This document shows, piece by piece, positions 1 to 9,320 of a stretch of DNA of 64,000 nt (its first letter is position 1; the number at the start of each line of letters is the position of its first letter). The stretch is taken from assembly GCA_031262885.1 (NCBI GenBank), contig JAISGV010000003.1:1-64000 (forward strand), in the 5' to 3' direction. Under the pieces are notes generated by a model. It saw only the letters and a program-made list of their open reading frames with translations, did not search any database and was not told the DNA's origin. The translations under genes were made by a program, and so were the position numbers. This stretch comes from Endomicrobium sp. (GTDB taxonomy: Bacteria; Elusimicrobiota; Endomicrobiia; Endomicrobiales; Endomicrobiaceae).

Positions 1-123
1 GATAATATTGCTATGGATATTGAATTAATAACTCCAATTGCTATGGAAAAACAATTGAGATTTGCAATAAGAGAAGGTGGAAAAACAGTAGGCTCTGGAA
101 TTGTAACAGAAATAATAGAATAA
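1..123 (+). CDS. tuf: Elongation factor Tu, C-terminal end (truncated by window start)
   Basis: Frame 1 reads [40 protein letters not shown], the typical EF-Tu C-terminus; followed by rpmG/tRNA-Trp/secE as expected. Confidence 0.95.
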   Translation, partial: DNIAMDIELITPIAMEKQLRFAIREGGKTVGSGIVTEIIE

Positions 124-175
124 TTGAAAATGAATAATATGAAATTGTAAACTTTGTAAAGGAATAAATAATAAA

Positions 176-337
176 ATGTCAGAAAGAAATATAGTAGTTA
201 TAGCATGTAGTGTTTGTAAAAATAGAAACTATTATTTTAGCATTCATAAAAAAAAATCTCAAAATATAGGTAAATTACTCTTAAATAAATTTTGTAAAAG
301 TTGTAAAAAACACACAATGCATAAAGAAACAAAATAA
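176..337 (+). CDS. rpmG: 50S ribosomal protein L33 (not in supplied ORF track)
   Basis: My translation MSERNIVVIACSVCKNRNYYFSIHKKKSQNIGKLLLNKFCKSCKKHTMHKETK; two CxxC zinc pairs; position between tuf and secE. Confidence 0.93.
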   Translation: MSERNIVVIACSVCKNRNYYFSIHKKKSQNIGKLLLNKFCKSCKKHTMHKETK

Positions 338-352
338 TAATTTTGTAAAAAA

Positions 353-425
353 AGGGGTATAGGCTAAATTGGTAAACTACTGGTCTCCAAAACCAGTTTT
401 GAAGGTTCAAGTCCTTCTACCCCTG
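353..425 (+). tRNA. tRNA-Trp(CCA)
   Basis: Acceptor AGGGGTA/TACCCCT, anticodon arm CTGGT-CTCCAAA-ACCAG, T arm with GGTTCAAGTCC. Confidence 0.95.
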
Positions 426-454
426 TTTTTATTATATATAATGCATGGAATTCG

Positions 455-643
455 ATGAATTTAATAAAAGAAATAAAGTTGTTTTTAATAAATGCTTGTA
501 ACGAATTAATTAAAATTACATGGATTAGTAAAAGCGAAGCTATAAGAATTTCTCTTGTAGTATTGTTTTTTATTATCGTTATGTCTATTTTTATTAATCT
601 TATTGATTTTTTCTTAGTTAAAATTATAAGTATTGTATTATAA
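455..643 (+). CDS. secE: Preprotein translocase subunit SecE
   Basis: 62 aa single-TM protein between tRNA-Trp and nusG; SecE-like sequence. Confidence 0.92.
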   Translation: MNLIKEIKLFLINACNELIKITWISKSEAIRISLVVLFFIIVMSIFINLIDFFLVKIISIVL

Positions 644-663
644 AAAATAGTTGGGGTACAAAA

Positions 664-1194
664 ATGTTAAAGCAATGGTATATTGTTCATACTTATTCAG
701 GATATGAAGATAAAGTAAAAAACAGATTAGAAGTCGCTATTTCTAATTTAAATATGAGTAATATTATTTCTAAAATAATAATACCAACCGAAGAAATTAT
801 TCTGATAAAAAATAATAAAAAAAATATAAAAAAAAGAAAATTTTATCCAGGCTATGTTTTTATTGAAATGAATATGAATACTAAATCATATTGGATAGTA
901 ATGAATATATTGGGAGTAACAGGATTTTTGGGCGGAACAAAACCTATCCCAATGTTAACAAATGAAGTTACTAATTTATTAAATAACCTTATTACTGCAG
1001 AAAATTCAAAACCAAAACCTGCAATATCTTTTGATAAGGAAGAAAATGTACGTATTATAGAAGGACCTTTTAAACATTTTGTTGGTACTGTTGAAGAAGT
1101 TAATCATGAAAAAGGAAAACTCAAAATTATGGTTACTATTTTTGGTAGACCTACTCCAGTAGAGTTAGATTTTTTACAAGTAGAAAAAATATAA
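664..1194 (+). CDS. nusG: Transcription termination/antitermination protein NusG
   Basis: KQWYIVHTYSGYEDKVKNRLE, FYPGYVFIEM, VRIIEGPFKHFVGTVEEV (KOW). Confidence 0.98.
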   Translation: MLKQWYIVHTYSGYEDKVKNRLEVAISNLNMSNIISKIIIPTEEIILIKNNKKNIKKRKFYPGYVFIEMNMNTKSYWIVMNILGVTGFLGGTKPIPMLTNEVTNLLNNLITAENSKPKPAISFDKEENVRIIEGPFKHFVGTVEEVNHEKGKLKIMVTIFGRPTPVELDFLQVEKI

Positions 1195-1224
1195 AAGTCA
1201 TTAAATTATGGGAGATATAATAAC

Positions 1225-1659
1225 ATGGCAGTTAATAAAAAAATGAAAGCAATAGTTAAATTACAAATTCCAGCAGGAGCAGCGAATCCAGCTCCACCTG
1301 TAGGTTCGGCTATTGGTCCGCATGGAATAAACATTATGGAGTTTTGCAAACAATTTAATGAAAAAACAAGTAATTTAGAACCTGGAATGATAATACCAAC
1401 TATAGTTACTATATTTGAAAACAGAACATTTACATTTGTAACAAAAACTCCGCCTGTTTCTGCATTAGTAAAAAAAGCTGTTGGCATTGCTAAAGCCTCA
1501 GGAGCTCCTAACAGAAACAAAGTTGGAAGAATAAACAAAAAACAAATAGAAGAAATAGCAAAACAAAAAATGCAAGATTTAAATACTTTAAATTTAGAAT
1601 CTGCAAAAAATATGATAAAAGGAACTATTAAAAGTATGGGAATTGAAATAATTGAATAA
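1225..1659 (+). CDS. rplK: 50S ribosomal protein L11
   Basis: [34 protein letters not shown]. Confidence 0.98.
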   Translation: MAVNKKMKAIVKLQIPAGAANPAPPVGSAIGPHGINIMEFCKQFNEKTSNLEPGMIIPTIVTIFENRTFTFVTKTPPVSALVKKAVGIAKASGAPNRNKVGRINKKQIEEIAKQKMQDLNTLNLESAKNMIKGTIKSMGIEIIE

Positions 1660-1700
1660 ATACGAATTCAACTCAATAAGATTTAATATGGAGAATTTTA

Positions 1701-2384
1701 ATGTCTAAAAAATTAAATAATTCGAAACGATTAATTAATAAAAATGAAATTTATTCACCTATCGTAGCTATTAATTTATTAAAGAAAACAGCTAAAGCAA
1801 AATTTAAAGAGAGTGTTGAAGTACATATTAGACTTAGCTCTAAATATAATAGCAAAAATCAAGTAGTTCGTAATACTGTAATTCTTCCTTATGGTACAGG
1901 AAGAATAAAACGTATTGCTGTTATTACGAAGAATAAAATTATAGCAGAAAAAGCAAAACTTTCCGGAGCTAATATAGTTGGACATGATAATTTAATAAAG
2001 GATATATCAAATTATCAAATAGATTTTGATATTTTAATTGTTGAACATGACAGTATAAAAGATTTAAAGAATGTTGCAAAAATACTTGGACCAAAAGGTT
2101 TAATGCCCAATATAAAATCTGGTACAATTTCTTCTGATATTGAGACTACTATTAAAGAATTTAAAAATGGTAAAATAGAATATAAAAGTGATTCATTTGG
2201 AATAATTCATACAAGTATAGGTAATGTTTCATTTGCCGAAAAAGAAATTATAAATAATTTAAAAGTTTTGATGTCTAGCATTATTAAAACAAAACCCATT
2301 AATTTCAAAGGACAATATATAAATACAGTTTCAGTTTCTTCAACTATGGGGCCTGGAATATTTATTGACTATAAATCTTTATAA
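1701..2384 (+). CDS. rplA: 50S ribosomal protein L1
   Basis: KILGPKGLMPNIKSGTI and the MGPGIFID C-terminus. Confidence 0.97.
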   Translation: MSKKLNNSKRLINKNEIYSPIVAINLLKKTAKAKFKESVEVHIRLSSKYNSKNQVVRNTVILPYGTGRIKRIAVITKNKIIAEKAKLSGANIVGHDNLIKDISNYQIDFDILIVEHDSIKDLKNVAKILGPKGLMPNIKSGTISSDIETTIKEFKNGKIEYKSDSFGIIHTSIGNVSFAEKEIINNLKVLMSSIIKTKPINFKGQYINTVSVSSTMGPGIFIDYKSL

Positions 2385-2445
2385 ATTATCTAATCCATCA
2401 TAAAATAAAAAATAAGAGTTATAATAAAGAGCAAGGAAGTGTAAT

Positions 2446-3690
2446 ATGACAGAAAAAAGTGAATTTTTATTGACTCTAGAACAAATTGAAAAAGATAAAA
2501 AAATTAATAAGAAAGATATTTTAAATGTTATAGAAAATGCGGTTGCTTCAGCATATAGAAAGCATGTTGGAAAGAATGTCATTGTTGAAGCTACAGTAGA
2601 TCCAATAAAAGAAAAAATAACAGCAAATGTTATTAAAACCGTTGTTAAAAAAGTTAGTAATCCATTATTGGAGATAAATATAAAGGAAGCAAAAAAAATA
2701 AATAAAGAAAGTAAAATTGGTGATAAAATTAAAGTATTTCTTAATACTCAAGATTTTTCTCGTATAGCAGCTCAAACAGCAAAACAGGTTATAATGCAAA
2801 AAATAAAAGAATCAGAAAAAAAAATTCTCTTTGATGAAATGAGTAAGAAGATAGGACAAATCGTAAGTGGTATTATTTATAGAATAATTAATAAAAGCAT
2901 TATAGTTGATTTGGGAAAAACTGAGGCTATTCTACCAATTAGTGAACAAAATCCTAATGAGAAATTTATCATTGGTCAACATATTAGAAGTGTTATTATA
3001 AGAGTTATTAAAAACTCTAAGGGTTCAGGTATAATTTTATCAAGAATAAGTACTGAATTTATTAAAAGACTTTTCGAATTAGAAGTTCCTGAAATTTATG
3101 AAAAGATTATAGAAATTGTAAATATTGTTAGAGAACCTGGTACAAGAACAAAAATAGCTTTATTATCGCATAATCATAAAGTTGACCCAGTAGGGGCTTG
3201 TGTCGGTATAAAAGGAGCAAGAATAAAACCTATAATAGAAGAAATAAGAGGAGAAAAGATTGATTTAATACCATACTCCATAGACTTAAAGAAATATTTA
3301 ATTGATTCATTATCTCCATCAAAAGTTCTTTCAATAAAGATAATTTCTGAAAGAGATAAAAAAGCAGAAGCAATAGTTTCTAATAATATGTTATCTTTAG
3401 CTATAGGAAAAAATGGACATAACGTTAGGCTTGCCATGCATTTAACAGGCTGGCATATAAATATAAAATCTGAAGAGCAAGAAAAACAAGATAAATATGA
3501 AAATTCAGAAATACTTAACAGATTAAATACTATTGGTAAAAAACATATTAGTACTCTTTCAAAAGCAGGTTTCATAACTAAAGAAAAATTATTTTCATTA
3601 TCTGTGAATGATTTAATATCATTACCAGGAATAGGGCCTAAAACCGCTGAAAAAATTCTGAAAGAGATAAAAAAAGTGAATTATAAATGA
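2446..3690 (+). CDS. nusA: Transcription termination/antitermination factor NusA
   Basis: S1 domain followed by KH domains (DPVGACVGIKGARIKPIIEEIRGEKID; LAIGKNGHNVRLAMHLTGW); helix-hairpin-helix C-terminus. Confidence 0.97.
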   Translation: MTEKSEFLLTLEQIEKDKKINKKDILNVIENAVASAYRKHVGKNVIVEATVDPIKEKITANVIKTVVKKVSNPLLEINIKEAKKINKESKIGDKIKVFLNTQDFSRIAAQTAKQVIMQKIKESEKKILFDEMSKKIGQIVSGIIYRIINKSIIVDLGKTEAILPISEQNPNEKFIIGQHIRSVIIRVIKNSKGSGIILSRISTEFIKRLFELEVPEIYEKIIEIVNIVREPGTRTKIALLSHNHKVDPVGACVGIKGARIKPIIEEIRGEKIDLIPYSIDLKKYLIDSLSPSKVLSIKIISERDKKAEAIVSNNMLSLAIGKNGHNVRLAMHLTGWHINIKSEEQEKQDKYENSEILNRLNTIGKKHISTLSKAGFITKEKLFSLSVNDLISLPGIGPKTAEKILKEIKKVNYK

Positions 3691-3703
3691 GGTATAAAAT
3701 CTT

Positions 3704-5596
3704 ATGCCATTAAAACGAGTTCATAAAGAAAAAACTAAAAAAGACAATAATGTAAAAAACGATTCTGTTATAAACATAACTCTGAAAAAAAATAATATAA
3801 AGCAATCAGAAATAAAATTGAAAAAAAATAATACTAACAAACATAAAAAAGTAATTAATAAAAAAAATATTAGTAGACAAATTCTTGTGAAAGAATTTAT
3901 AACAGTGAAAAATTTAGCAGATAAATTAAATATAAACAAAGAACAAGTAATGGATAAGCTAAATTTAATAAAAATTACAAAAGATTATGATTACAAACTT
4001 CAAATTGATATTATTATGATTATTGCTAATGAATTTGAATATGATGTCAAGTATTCTTCTCAAAAAAATAAATTAATTTTAAAGAAAAAAATATCTCTAT
4101 TAAAACGTAGACCTCCTGTAGTAACAATTATGGGCCATGTTGACCATGGAAAAACCTCTTTACTTGATAAAATCAGAAAAAGCAATATTGTAAAAAAAGA
4201 GTATGGAGAAATTACCCAACATATTGGAGCGTATAATGTAAAATTAACGAATGGCGAATACATAACTTTTTTGGATACGCCTGGTCATGAAGCATTTATT
4301 TCAATGCGTTATACAAGTGCTAAAATAACAGATTTAATAGTATTAGTTATTTCCGCTACAGAAGGAATAAAAAAACAAACTGTTGAAGCAATTAACCATG
4401 CTAAGAACTATAATGTTCCAATTATTGTTGCATTAAATAAAATAGATTTATCTTCTTCAGATACTGATAAAGTACTTAATGAATTAAGTAAACACGGAAT
4501 TTTATGCGAACAGTGGGGAGGAGATACTATTGTTGTTAATATTTCTGCAAAAAAAAATATAAATATTGATTTGTTAATAGAAATGATATTGCTTAGAACT
4601 GAAATTATGGAATTAAAAGCAAACTATGATAAAAATCCAGAAGGTGTAGTGATTGAAGCTAATCTAGATACCCGTATGGGACCAGTTGCTACATTATTAA
4701 TTCAAAATGGATCTCTAAAATTAGGTGATAATTTAGTTATTGGTACAACATATGCTAAGATAAAAGCTATGTTTGATGAATATGGTAAAAGAATAAAAAT
4801 CGCGACTCCTAGTACTGCTATTAAAATATTAGGTATTAATGAAGTTCCTAGAGTTGGAGATAAGTTTATTTTAGTTATTAATGAGGTAAAAGCTAGAGAA
4901 ATTGTTAGAGAAAGAAAAGATAAATCTAAAACTTTACAATCTTTATCTAGTTCTCCTGTTTTTAACATTAATTATATGAAAGATTCTAAAAAAAATTTTT
5001 TTTTAATATTAAAAACCGATACACAAGGTACCTTAGACGCATTATGTAATGATATTAAAAAATCAATAAAAGTTAAAAATATTAACTTTAAGATAATTCT
5101 AAAAGGTGTTGGCCCTATAACTAAATCAGACGTTAATTTAGCTTTAGTATCTAATGCTTTAATATTTGGATTTAATATCATATTAGATAGCAATATAAAT
5201 AAATTAGCAAAATCTCAAAATGTAAAAATTAATGTTTATAGAATATTATCAGATATAACTGAATATTTAAAAAAGATACTATATGAATTGGATACTTTAC
5301 AAAATCATAATAATGAAAAAATTGTTGGAAAAGCAATTGTAAAACAAATATTTAAATTACCAAATTCTAAAACTGTTTTAGGTTGTTCTATTATAATGGG
5401 GAAAATATCAAAAAATTTAAAAGTTAGAATTATAAGAAAAAATAATAAAATTATTTTTGAAGGTAATATTCTATCTTTAAAAATATTTAAAAATGATGTA
5501 CAAGAAGTTACAGGTAAAGATCATGAGTTTGGAATCATTATTAAAAATTTTTCTGATATGCAATTAGGAGACATAATAGAAACCTTTGTTTTATGA
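3704..5596 (+). CDS. infB: Translation initiation factor IF-2
   Basis: RRPPVVTIMGHVDHGKTSLLD, FLDTPGHEAF, NKIDL GTPase motifs; short N-terminal region. Confidence 0.98.
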   Translation: MPLKRVHKEKTKKDNNVKNDSVINITLKKNNIKQSEIKLKKNNTNKHKKVINKKNISRQILVKEFITVKNLADKLNINKEQVMDKLNLIKITKDYDYKLQIDIIMIIANEFEYDVKYSSQKNKLILKKKISLLKRRPPVVTIMGHVDHGKTSLLDKIRKSNIVKKEYGEITQHIGAYNVKLTNGEYITFLDTPGHEAFISMRYTSAKITDLIVLVISATEGIKKQTVEAINHAKNYNVPIIVALNKIDLSSSDTDKVLNELSKHGILCEQWGGDTIVVNISAKKNINIDLLIEMILLRTEIMELKANYDKNPEGVVIEANLDTRMGPVATLLIQNGSLKLGDNLVIGTTYAKIKAMFDEYGKRIKIATPSTAIKILGINEVPRVGDKFILVINEVKAREIVRERKDKSKTLQSLSSSPVFNINYMKDSKKNFFLILKTDTQGTLDALCNDIKKSIKVKNINFKIILKGVGPITKSDVNLALVSNALIFGFNIILDSNINKLAKSQNVKINVYRILSDITEYLKKILYELDTLQNHNNEKIVGKAIVKQIFKLPNSKTVLGCSIIMGKISKNLKVRIIRKNNKIIFEGNILSLKIFKNDVQEVTGKDHEFGIIIKNFSDMQLGDIIETFVL

Positions 5597-5644
5597 AAAA
5601 TACGATATTATTTAAAAGATTTGAAAATAGGAGTACTTACTTAA

Positions 5645-6004
5645 ATGTCTAAAACAACATTGCGTAAACGAGTAGTAAGATTATCTATATTATTACAAGA
5701 AGTTATGTCAGATATAATAAAAAAGATCAAAGAATTAGATATGTATTTTATTACTATAATTAAAGTTGATCTTGCAGAAAACTTGCTCAAATGTAAAGTA
5801 TACTATTCTATATTAGATTTAGAAGAAAATAAACAAAAAGTCATTAATATATTAAAATCTAATATAAAAAAAATAAAACTGCAACTAGCTTCACGTTTAA
5901 ATTTAAAGCATACTCCTGATGTATTTTTCGTATATGATTATAGTAACGAACAAGTCACAAGAGTATATAACATTTTAGAAAAAATTAAAAATGAGCACAA
6001 ATAA
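5645..6004 (+). CDS. rbfA: Ribosome-binding factor A
   Basis: Size, KH-like fold pattern (LKHTPDVFFVYD) and position after infB. Confidence 0.9.
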   Translation: MSKTTLRKRVVRLSILLQEVMSDIIKKIKELDMYFITIIKVDLAENLLKCKVYYSILDLEENKQKVINILKSNIKKIKLQLASRLNLKHTPDVFFVYDYSNEQVTRVYNILEKIKNEHK

Positions 6005-6983
6005 TACCAATATTGATAAAATAAATAAAATACGTAATATTATAAATAATAATAAGACGTTTTTAGTTTCAGGCCATATAAGACCAGATGGTGACTGTAT
6101 AGGTTCAGCATTTGCAATGACTTCAGTTTTAAACAGAATTGGAAAAATAGCTTATTTTTATTGCAATGACAATATTCCAAATTCTTTAAAGTTTCTTAAA
6201 AGTAAATTTGTGAAAATAAAAAAAACAATTAAAGCTATTGATATGTTTGATTGTACTATAACATTAGATTCGTCAAATTTTTTCAGAATAGATCCTCATA
6301 ATAAAATTCATATAAAACAATTAGGCAAAATTATAAATATAGATCATCATAGTTCACATACAGATTTTGGATTCATAAATTATGTTGTACCTAAAATGTC
6401 TTCTACTGCTGAATTAGTTTTTGGAATTTTAAATCATATGGATATAAGATTAATAAAAAAAGAAGCTGAAAGTTTATATGTTGGCATATTAACTGATACG
6501 GGATGTTTTAAACAAATAAATACTACATCAAATTCACATATAGATTGTGCTAAACTTATGAAATATAATATAAATATTAATAATATCTATAAAAAAATCT
6601 TTGAAGATTTTACTATTAATACTTTAAAATTTCATAGTATAGCAATACTTAATATGAAAATAATGTTAAATAATAAAATTTCTTATACTGTTATAACAAG
6701 AAATATGTTAGTACAGAATAAAGTTAAAAGGGAAGCCATAAAAGGCATAGTTAATTATGCTTTTAAAATACCTAGTATAATGATTAGTTGTTTATTTGAA
6801 GAAATTAGTAATAAACTTACTAAAGTTAGTTGTCGTTCTGCATTGGGATTTAATGTATTAGAAATCATGAATAAATTCAATGGAGGAGGACATAAAAATG
6901 CAGCAGGTTGTATTATTAAGCAAGAAATTAATGTTGCTATTAAAATGGTAATTTTAGAATTAAAAAATAAAATAAATTTATAA
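5991..6983 (+). CDS. DHH/DHHA1 phosphoesterase (NrnA-like oligoribonuclease/pAp phosphatase)
   Basis: GHIRPDGDCIGS, IDHHSSHTDFG (DHH), FNGGGHKNAAGC (DHHA1 GGGH); overlaps the rbfA stop. Confidence 0.94.
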   Translation: MSTNNTNIDKINKIRNIINNNKTFLVSGHIRPDGDCIGSAFAMTSVLNRIGKIAYFYCNDNIPNSLKFLKSKFVKIKKTIKAIDMFDCTITLDSSNFFRIDPHNKIHIKQLGKIINIDHHSSHTDFGFINYVVPKMSSTAELVFGILNHMDIRLIKKEAESLYVGILTDTGCFKQINTTSNSHIDCAKLMKYNININNIYKKIFEDFTINTLKFHSIAILNMKIMLNNKISYTVITRNMLVQNKVKREAIKGIVNYAFKIPSIMISCLFEEISNKLTKVSCRSALGFNVLEIMNKFNGGGHKNAAGCIIKQEINVAIKMVILELKNKINL

Positions 6984-6984
6984 A

Positions 6985-7713
6985 GTGATAAATAATATTT
7001 CTGGAATATTACTATTAGATAAACCATTAGGTCTTACTTCTTTTAAACTCATATTTAAAATAAAAAAAATATTAAATTTAAAAAAAATAGGACATTGTGG
7101 CACTTTAGATCCAGCGGCTACAGGATTGTTAATTTCTGTACTGGGTAAAGCTACAAAATTACAAAATAAATTTATGCTAAAGGATAAAATATATTCAAGT
7201 TCTTTTTTATTAGGGACTACTACTGATACTGATGATTTATATGGTAATATAATTTCAAAAAAACATGTGCCAAATCTAACTGTAAAAAGAATGCAAATAA
7301 TAATTAATAATATATTTAAAGGCGAAATTTTTCAGATTCCTCCGATATATTCTGCACTAAAATATCATGGTAAAAAATTTTATGATCTTGCTAGAAAAAA
7401 TATTTCCTTTAAAAGAAAAGAAAGAAAAATAAATATAAAAGAATTTAAAATATTATCATACGATGATATATTTAAAATAGTAAAAGTAAGAATAAAATGT
7501 TCTAGTGGTACTTATATAAGAAGTATAGCTCGTGATTTTGGGAATTATATAGGCTGTGGGGCCACAATCAAAAAATTAAAAAGAGAAAAGATAGGAAATT
7601 TTAATATTGAAGATGCATTAGAGGTAAAAAATCTTGACAATGTAGAGTTAATAAAAAATAAAATCATAGATTATGATAAAATAGAAAAATGTTTAAAATT
7701 AAAAAATCTATAG
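6985..7713 (+). CDS. truB: tRNA pseudouridine(55) synthase TruB (GTG start)
   Basis: GILLLDKPLGLTSF, GHCGTLDPAATGLL, SSGTYIRSIARDFG. Confidence 0.96.
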   Translation: MINNISGILLLDKPLGLTSFKLIFKIKKILNLKKIGHCGTLDPAATGLLISVLGKATKLQNKFMLKDKIYSSSFLLGTTTDTDDLYGNIISKKHVPNLTVKRMQIIINNIFKGEIFQIPPIYSALKYHGKKFYDLARKNISFKRKERKINIKEFKILSYDDIFKIVKVRIKCSSGTYIRSIARDFGNYIGCGATIKKLKREKIGNFNIEDALEVKNLDNVELIKNKIIDYDKIEKCLKLKNL

Positions 7714-8573
7714 TTACTATTGGCACTTTTGATGGAGTTCATATAGGACATAGGTTTCTTATTAAAAAAACTGTATTATACGCAAAAAAAAATAATTTTA
7801 AAAGTATAATAATAATTTTAGAAAAACCATTTAAAAAAGTTTATGGATTGTTAACAACCTTAGCAGAAAAGCAAGAAGAAATAAAGTTCTTCTGCCCTGA
7901 TGAAATATATATAATAAAAGTACCCTCTGACATTTTATTATATAGTTCTAATAAATTTTTATATAAATTTTTAAAAGATAAAATTGCTGTATCTAAGCTG
8001 ATTTGTTCTTATGATTTTGCCTTTGGAAAGAAAAGAGAAGGTAATATAATCTGGTTAAAAAAAAAGTTAATAAAAAATGACATGCAATTAAATGTTATTG
8101 AGCCGTTAAAATATAAATCACAAAATATTTCATCATCATATATTAGACTTGAATTGAAAAAAGGAAATATTGACGCTGTAAAGTCAATGCTGGGTAAAAA
8201 TTATTATTTTAGTGGAATTCCATTCAGAGAAAAAGGGATTGGAATAAAAATAGGATTTCCTACTGTTAATTTAAAAGTAAACTCTAATAAAATTTTACCT
8301 ATAGGGGTCTATATAAGCTTAATATCTCAAGGAACTTTGTTGTACCCATCTATAACTAATATAGGTAATAGAATAAGTTTTGATAGAGGTTCTGACATAA
8401 TACCTGAAACTCATATTTTAGGATTTAATAAAATTTGGCAAGAGAAAAAAACAAAAATAATTTTATTAAAAAAAGTAAGAGATGAAAGAAAATTTTCTAA
8501 TATTAATGACTTAAGAAAACAAATTTTAAAAGATGTAGCAGTTGCTTTGCACTTTTTTCATATAAGTAAATAA
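7689..8573 (+). CDS. ribF: Bifunctional riboflavin kinase/FAD synthetase
   Basis: TIGTFDGVHIGHRFLI nucleotidyltransferase motif, GFPTVNL riboflavin kinase motif. Confidence 0.95.
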   Translation: MFKIKKSIVTIGTFDGVHIGHRFLIKKTVLYAKKNNFKSIIIILEKPFKKVYGLLTTLAEKQEEIKFFCPDEIYIIKVPSDILLYSSNKFLYKFLKDKIAVSKLICSYDFAFGKKREGNIIWLKKKLIKNDMQLNVIEPLKYKSQNISSSYIRLELKKGNIDAVKSMLGKNYYFSGIPFREKGIGIKIGFPTVNLKVNSNKILPIGVYISLISQGTLLYPSITNIGNRISFDRGSDIIPETHILGFNKIWQEKKTKIILLKKVRDERKFSNINDLRKQILKDVAVALHFFHISK

Positions 8574-8661
8574 TAGTTTGTTTTTGTATATAGATATTTT
8601 GTATACTACAACGCTATGGTATATTCTGGATTAAAGTTTTATTTTAAGACAGGGCTTGGTT

Positions 8662-9009
8662 ATGTTTAATTGTATATTTTGTAAAATTAATTTTGGTATA
8701 ATACAAGTTAATAAAGTATACGAAAATAAATTTGTTTTAGCTTTTAAAGATAAACAACCTAAAGCACCAATACATATACTAGTAATTCCAAAAAAGCATA
8801 TAATCAATTTAAATATGGTGAAAAAAAAAGACATATGGCTTCTTGGAATTTTACAATTTAGCATAGTTACAATTGTAAATAAATATCCTGATATGAGAAA
8901 AGGTTATAGGGTTATCAATAATTGTGGTATAAATGGAGGTCAAACTATTTTTCACCTTCATTATCATATACTTGGTGGTAAAATATTTACTGGTCTAATG
9001 AATAATTAA
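8662..9009 (+). CDS. HIT family protein (HinT-like)
   Basis: CIFCKI, PIHILVIPKKHI, FHLHYHILGG HIT triad; ORF track starts at TTG 8656, ATG at 8662 preferred. Confidence 0.93.
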   Translation: MFNCIFCKINFGIIQVNKVYENKFVLAFKDKQPKAPIHILVIPKKHIINLNMVKKKDIWLLGILQFSIVTIVNKYPDMRKGYRVINNCGINGGQTIFHLHYHILGGKIFTGLMNN

Positions 9010-9049
9010 AAATTTTATAAAATTTGAGGAGGTAGTTCAATATAAAATT

Positions 9050-9256
9050 ATGGTTAATGTTAGAATACGCGAAGGAGAATCTATAGAAGAAGCTATAAGA
9101 CGATTTAAAAGAGAATGTGAAAAAAATGGAATAATGCAGGAAATAAAAAAAAGAGAATTTTATAAACCTCCTAGTATATTAAAAAAAGAAAAGATATCTG
9201 AAATAAAAAGGAAGATACGTAGAAAAATGCTAAAAGATAATAGATGGTATAAATAA
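9050..9256 (+). CDS. rpsU: 30S ribosomal protein S21
   Basis: VRIREGESIEEAIRRFKRECEKNGIMQEIKKREFYKPPS; upstream of dnaG-rpoD. Confidence 0.96.
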   Translation: MVNVRIREGESIEEAIRRFKRECEKNGIMQEIKKREFYKPPSILKKEKISEIKRKIRRKMLKDNRWYK

Positions 9257-9320
9257 GCATCTTTTGTGTTTTTATAATTGATTAATGTATTATTAAAAGC
9301 AGGTATTTTTATTATTAATT

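Noticed and set aside
1206-1538. Minus-strand ORF of 110 aa, and about 40 similar antisense ORFs across the window
   Set aside because: They lie opposite strongly recognisable + strand genes (rplK here), have no SD or family resemblance, and look like shadows of codon usage. Only the M42 peptidase on the minus strand is convincing.
4986-5004. A8/T9 tract in infB as a terminator or frameshift site
   Set aside because: The reading frame and IF-2 alignment continue normally (DSKKNFFLILKTDTQGTLDAL); a homopolymer pair alone is not evidence of a signal.
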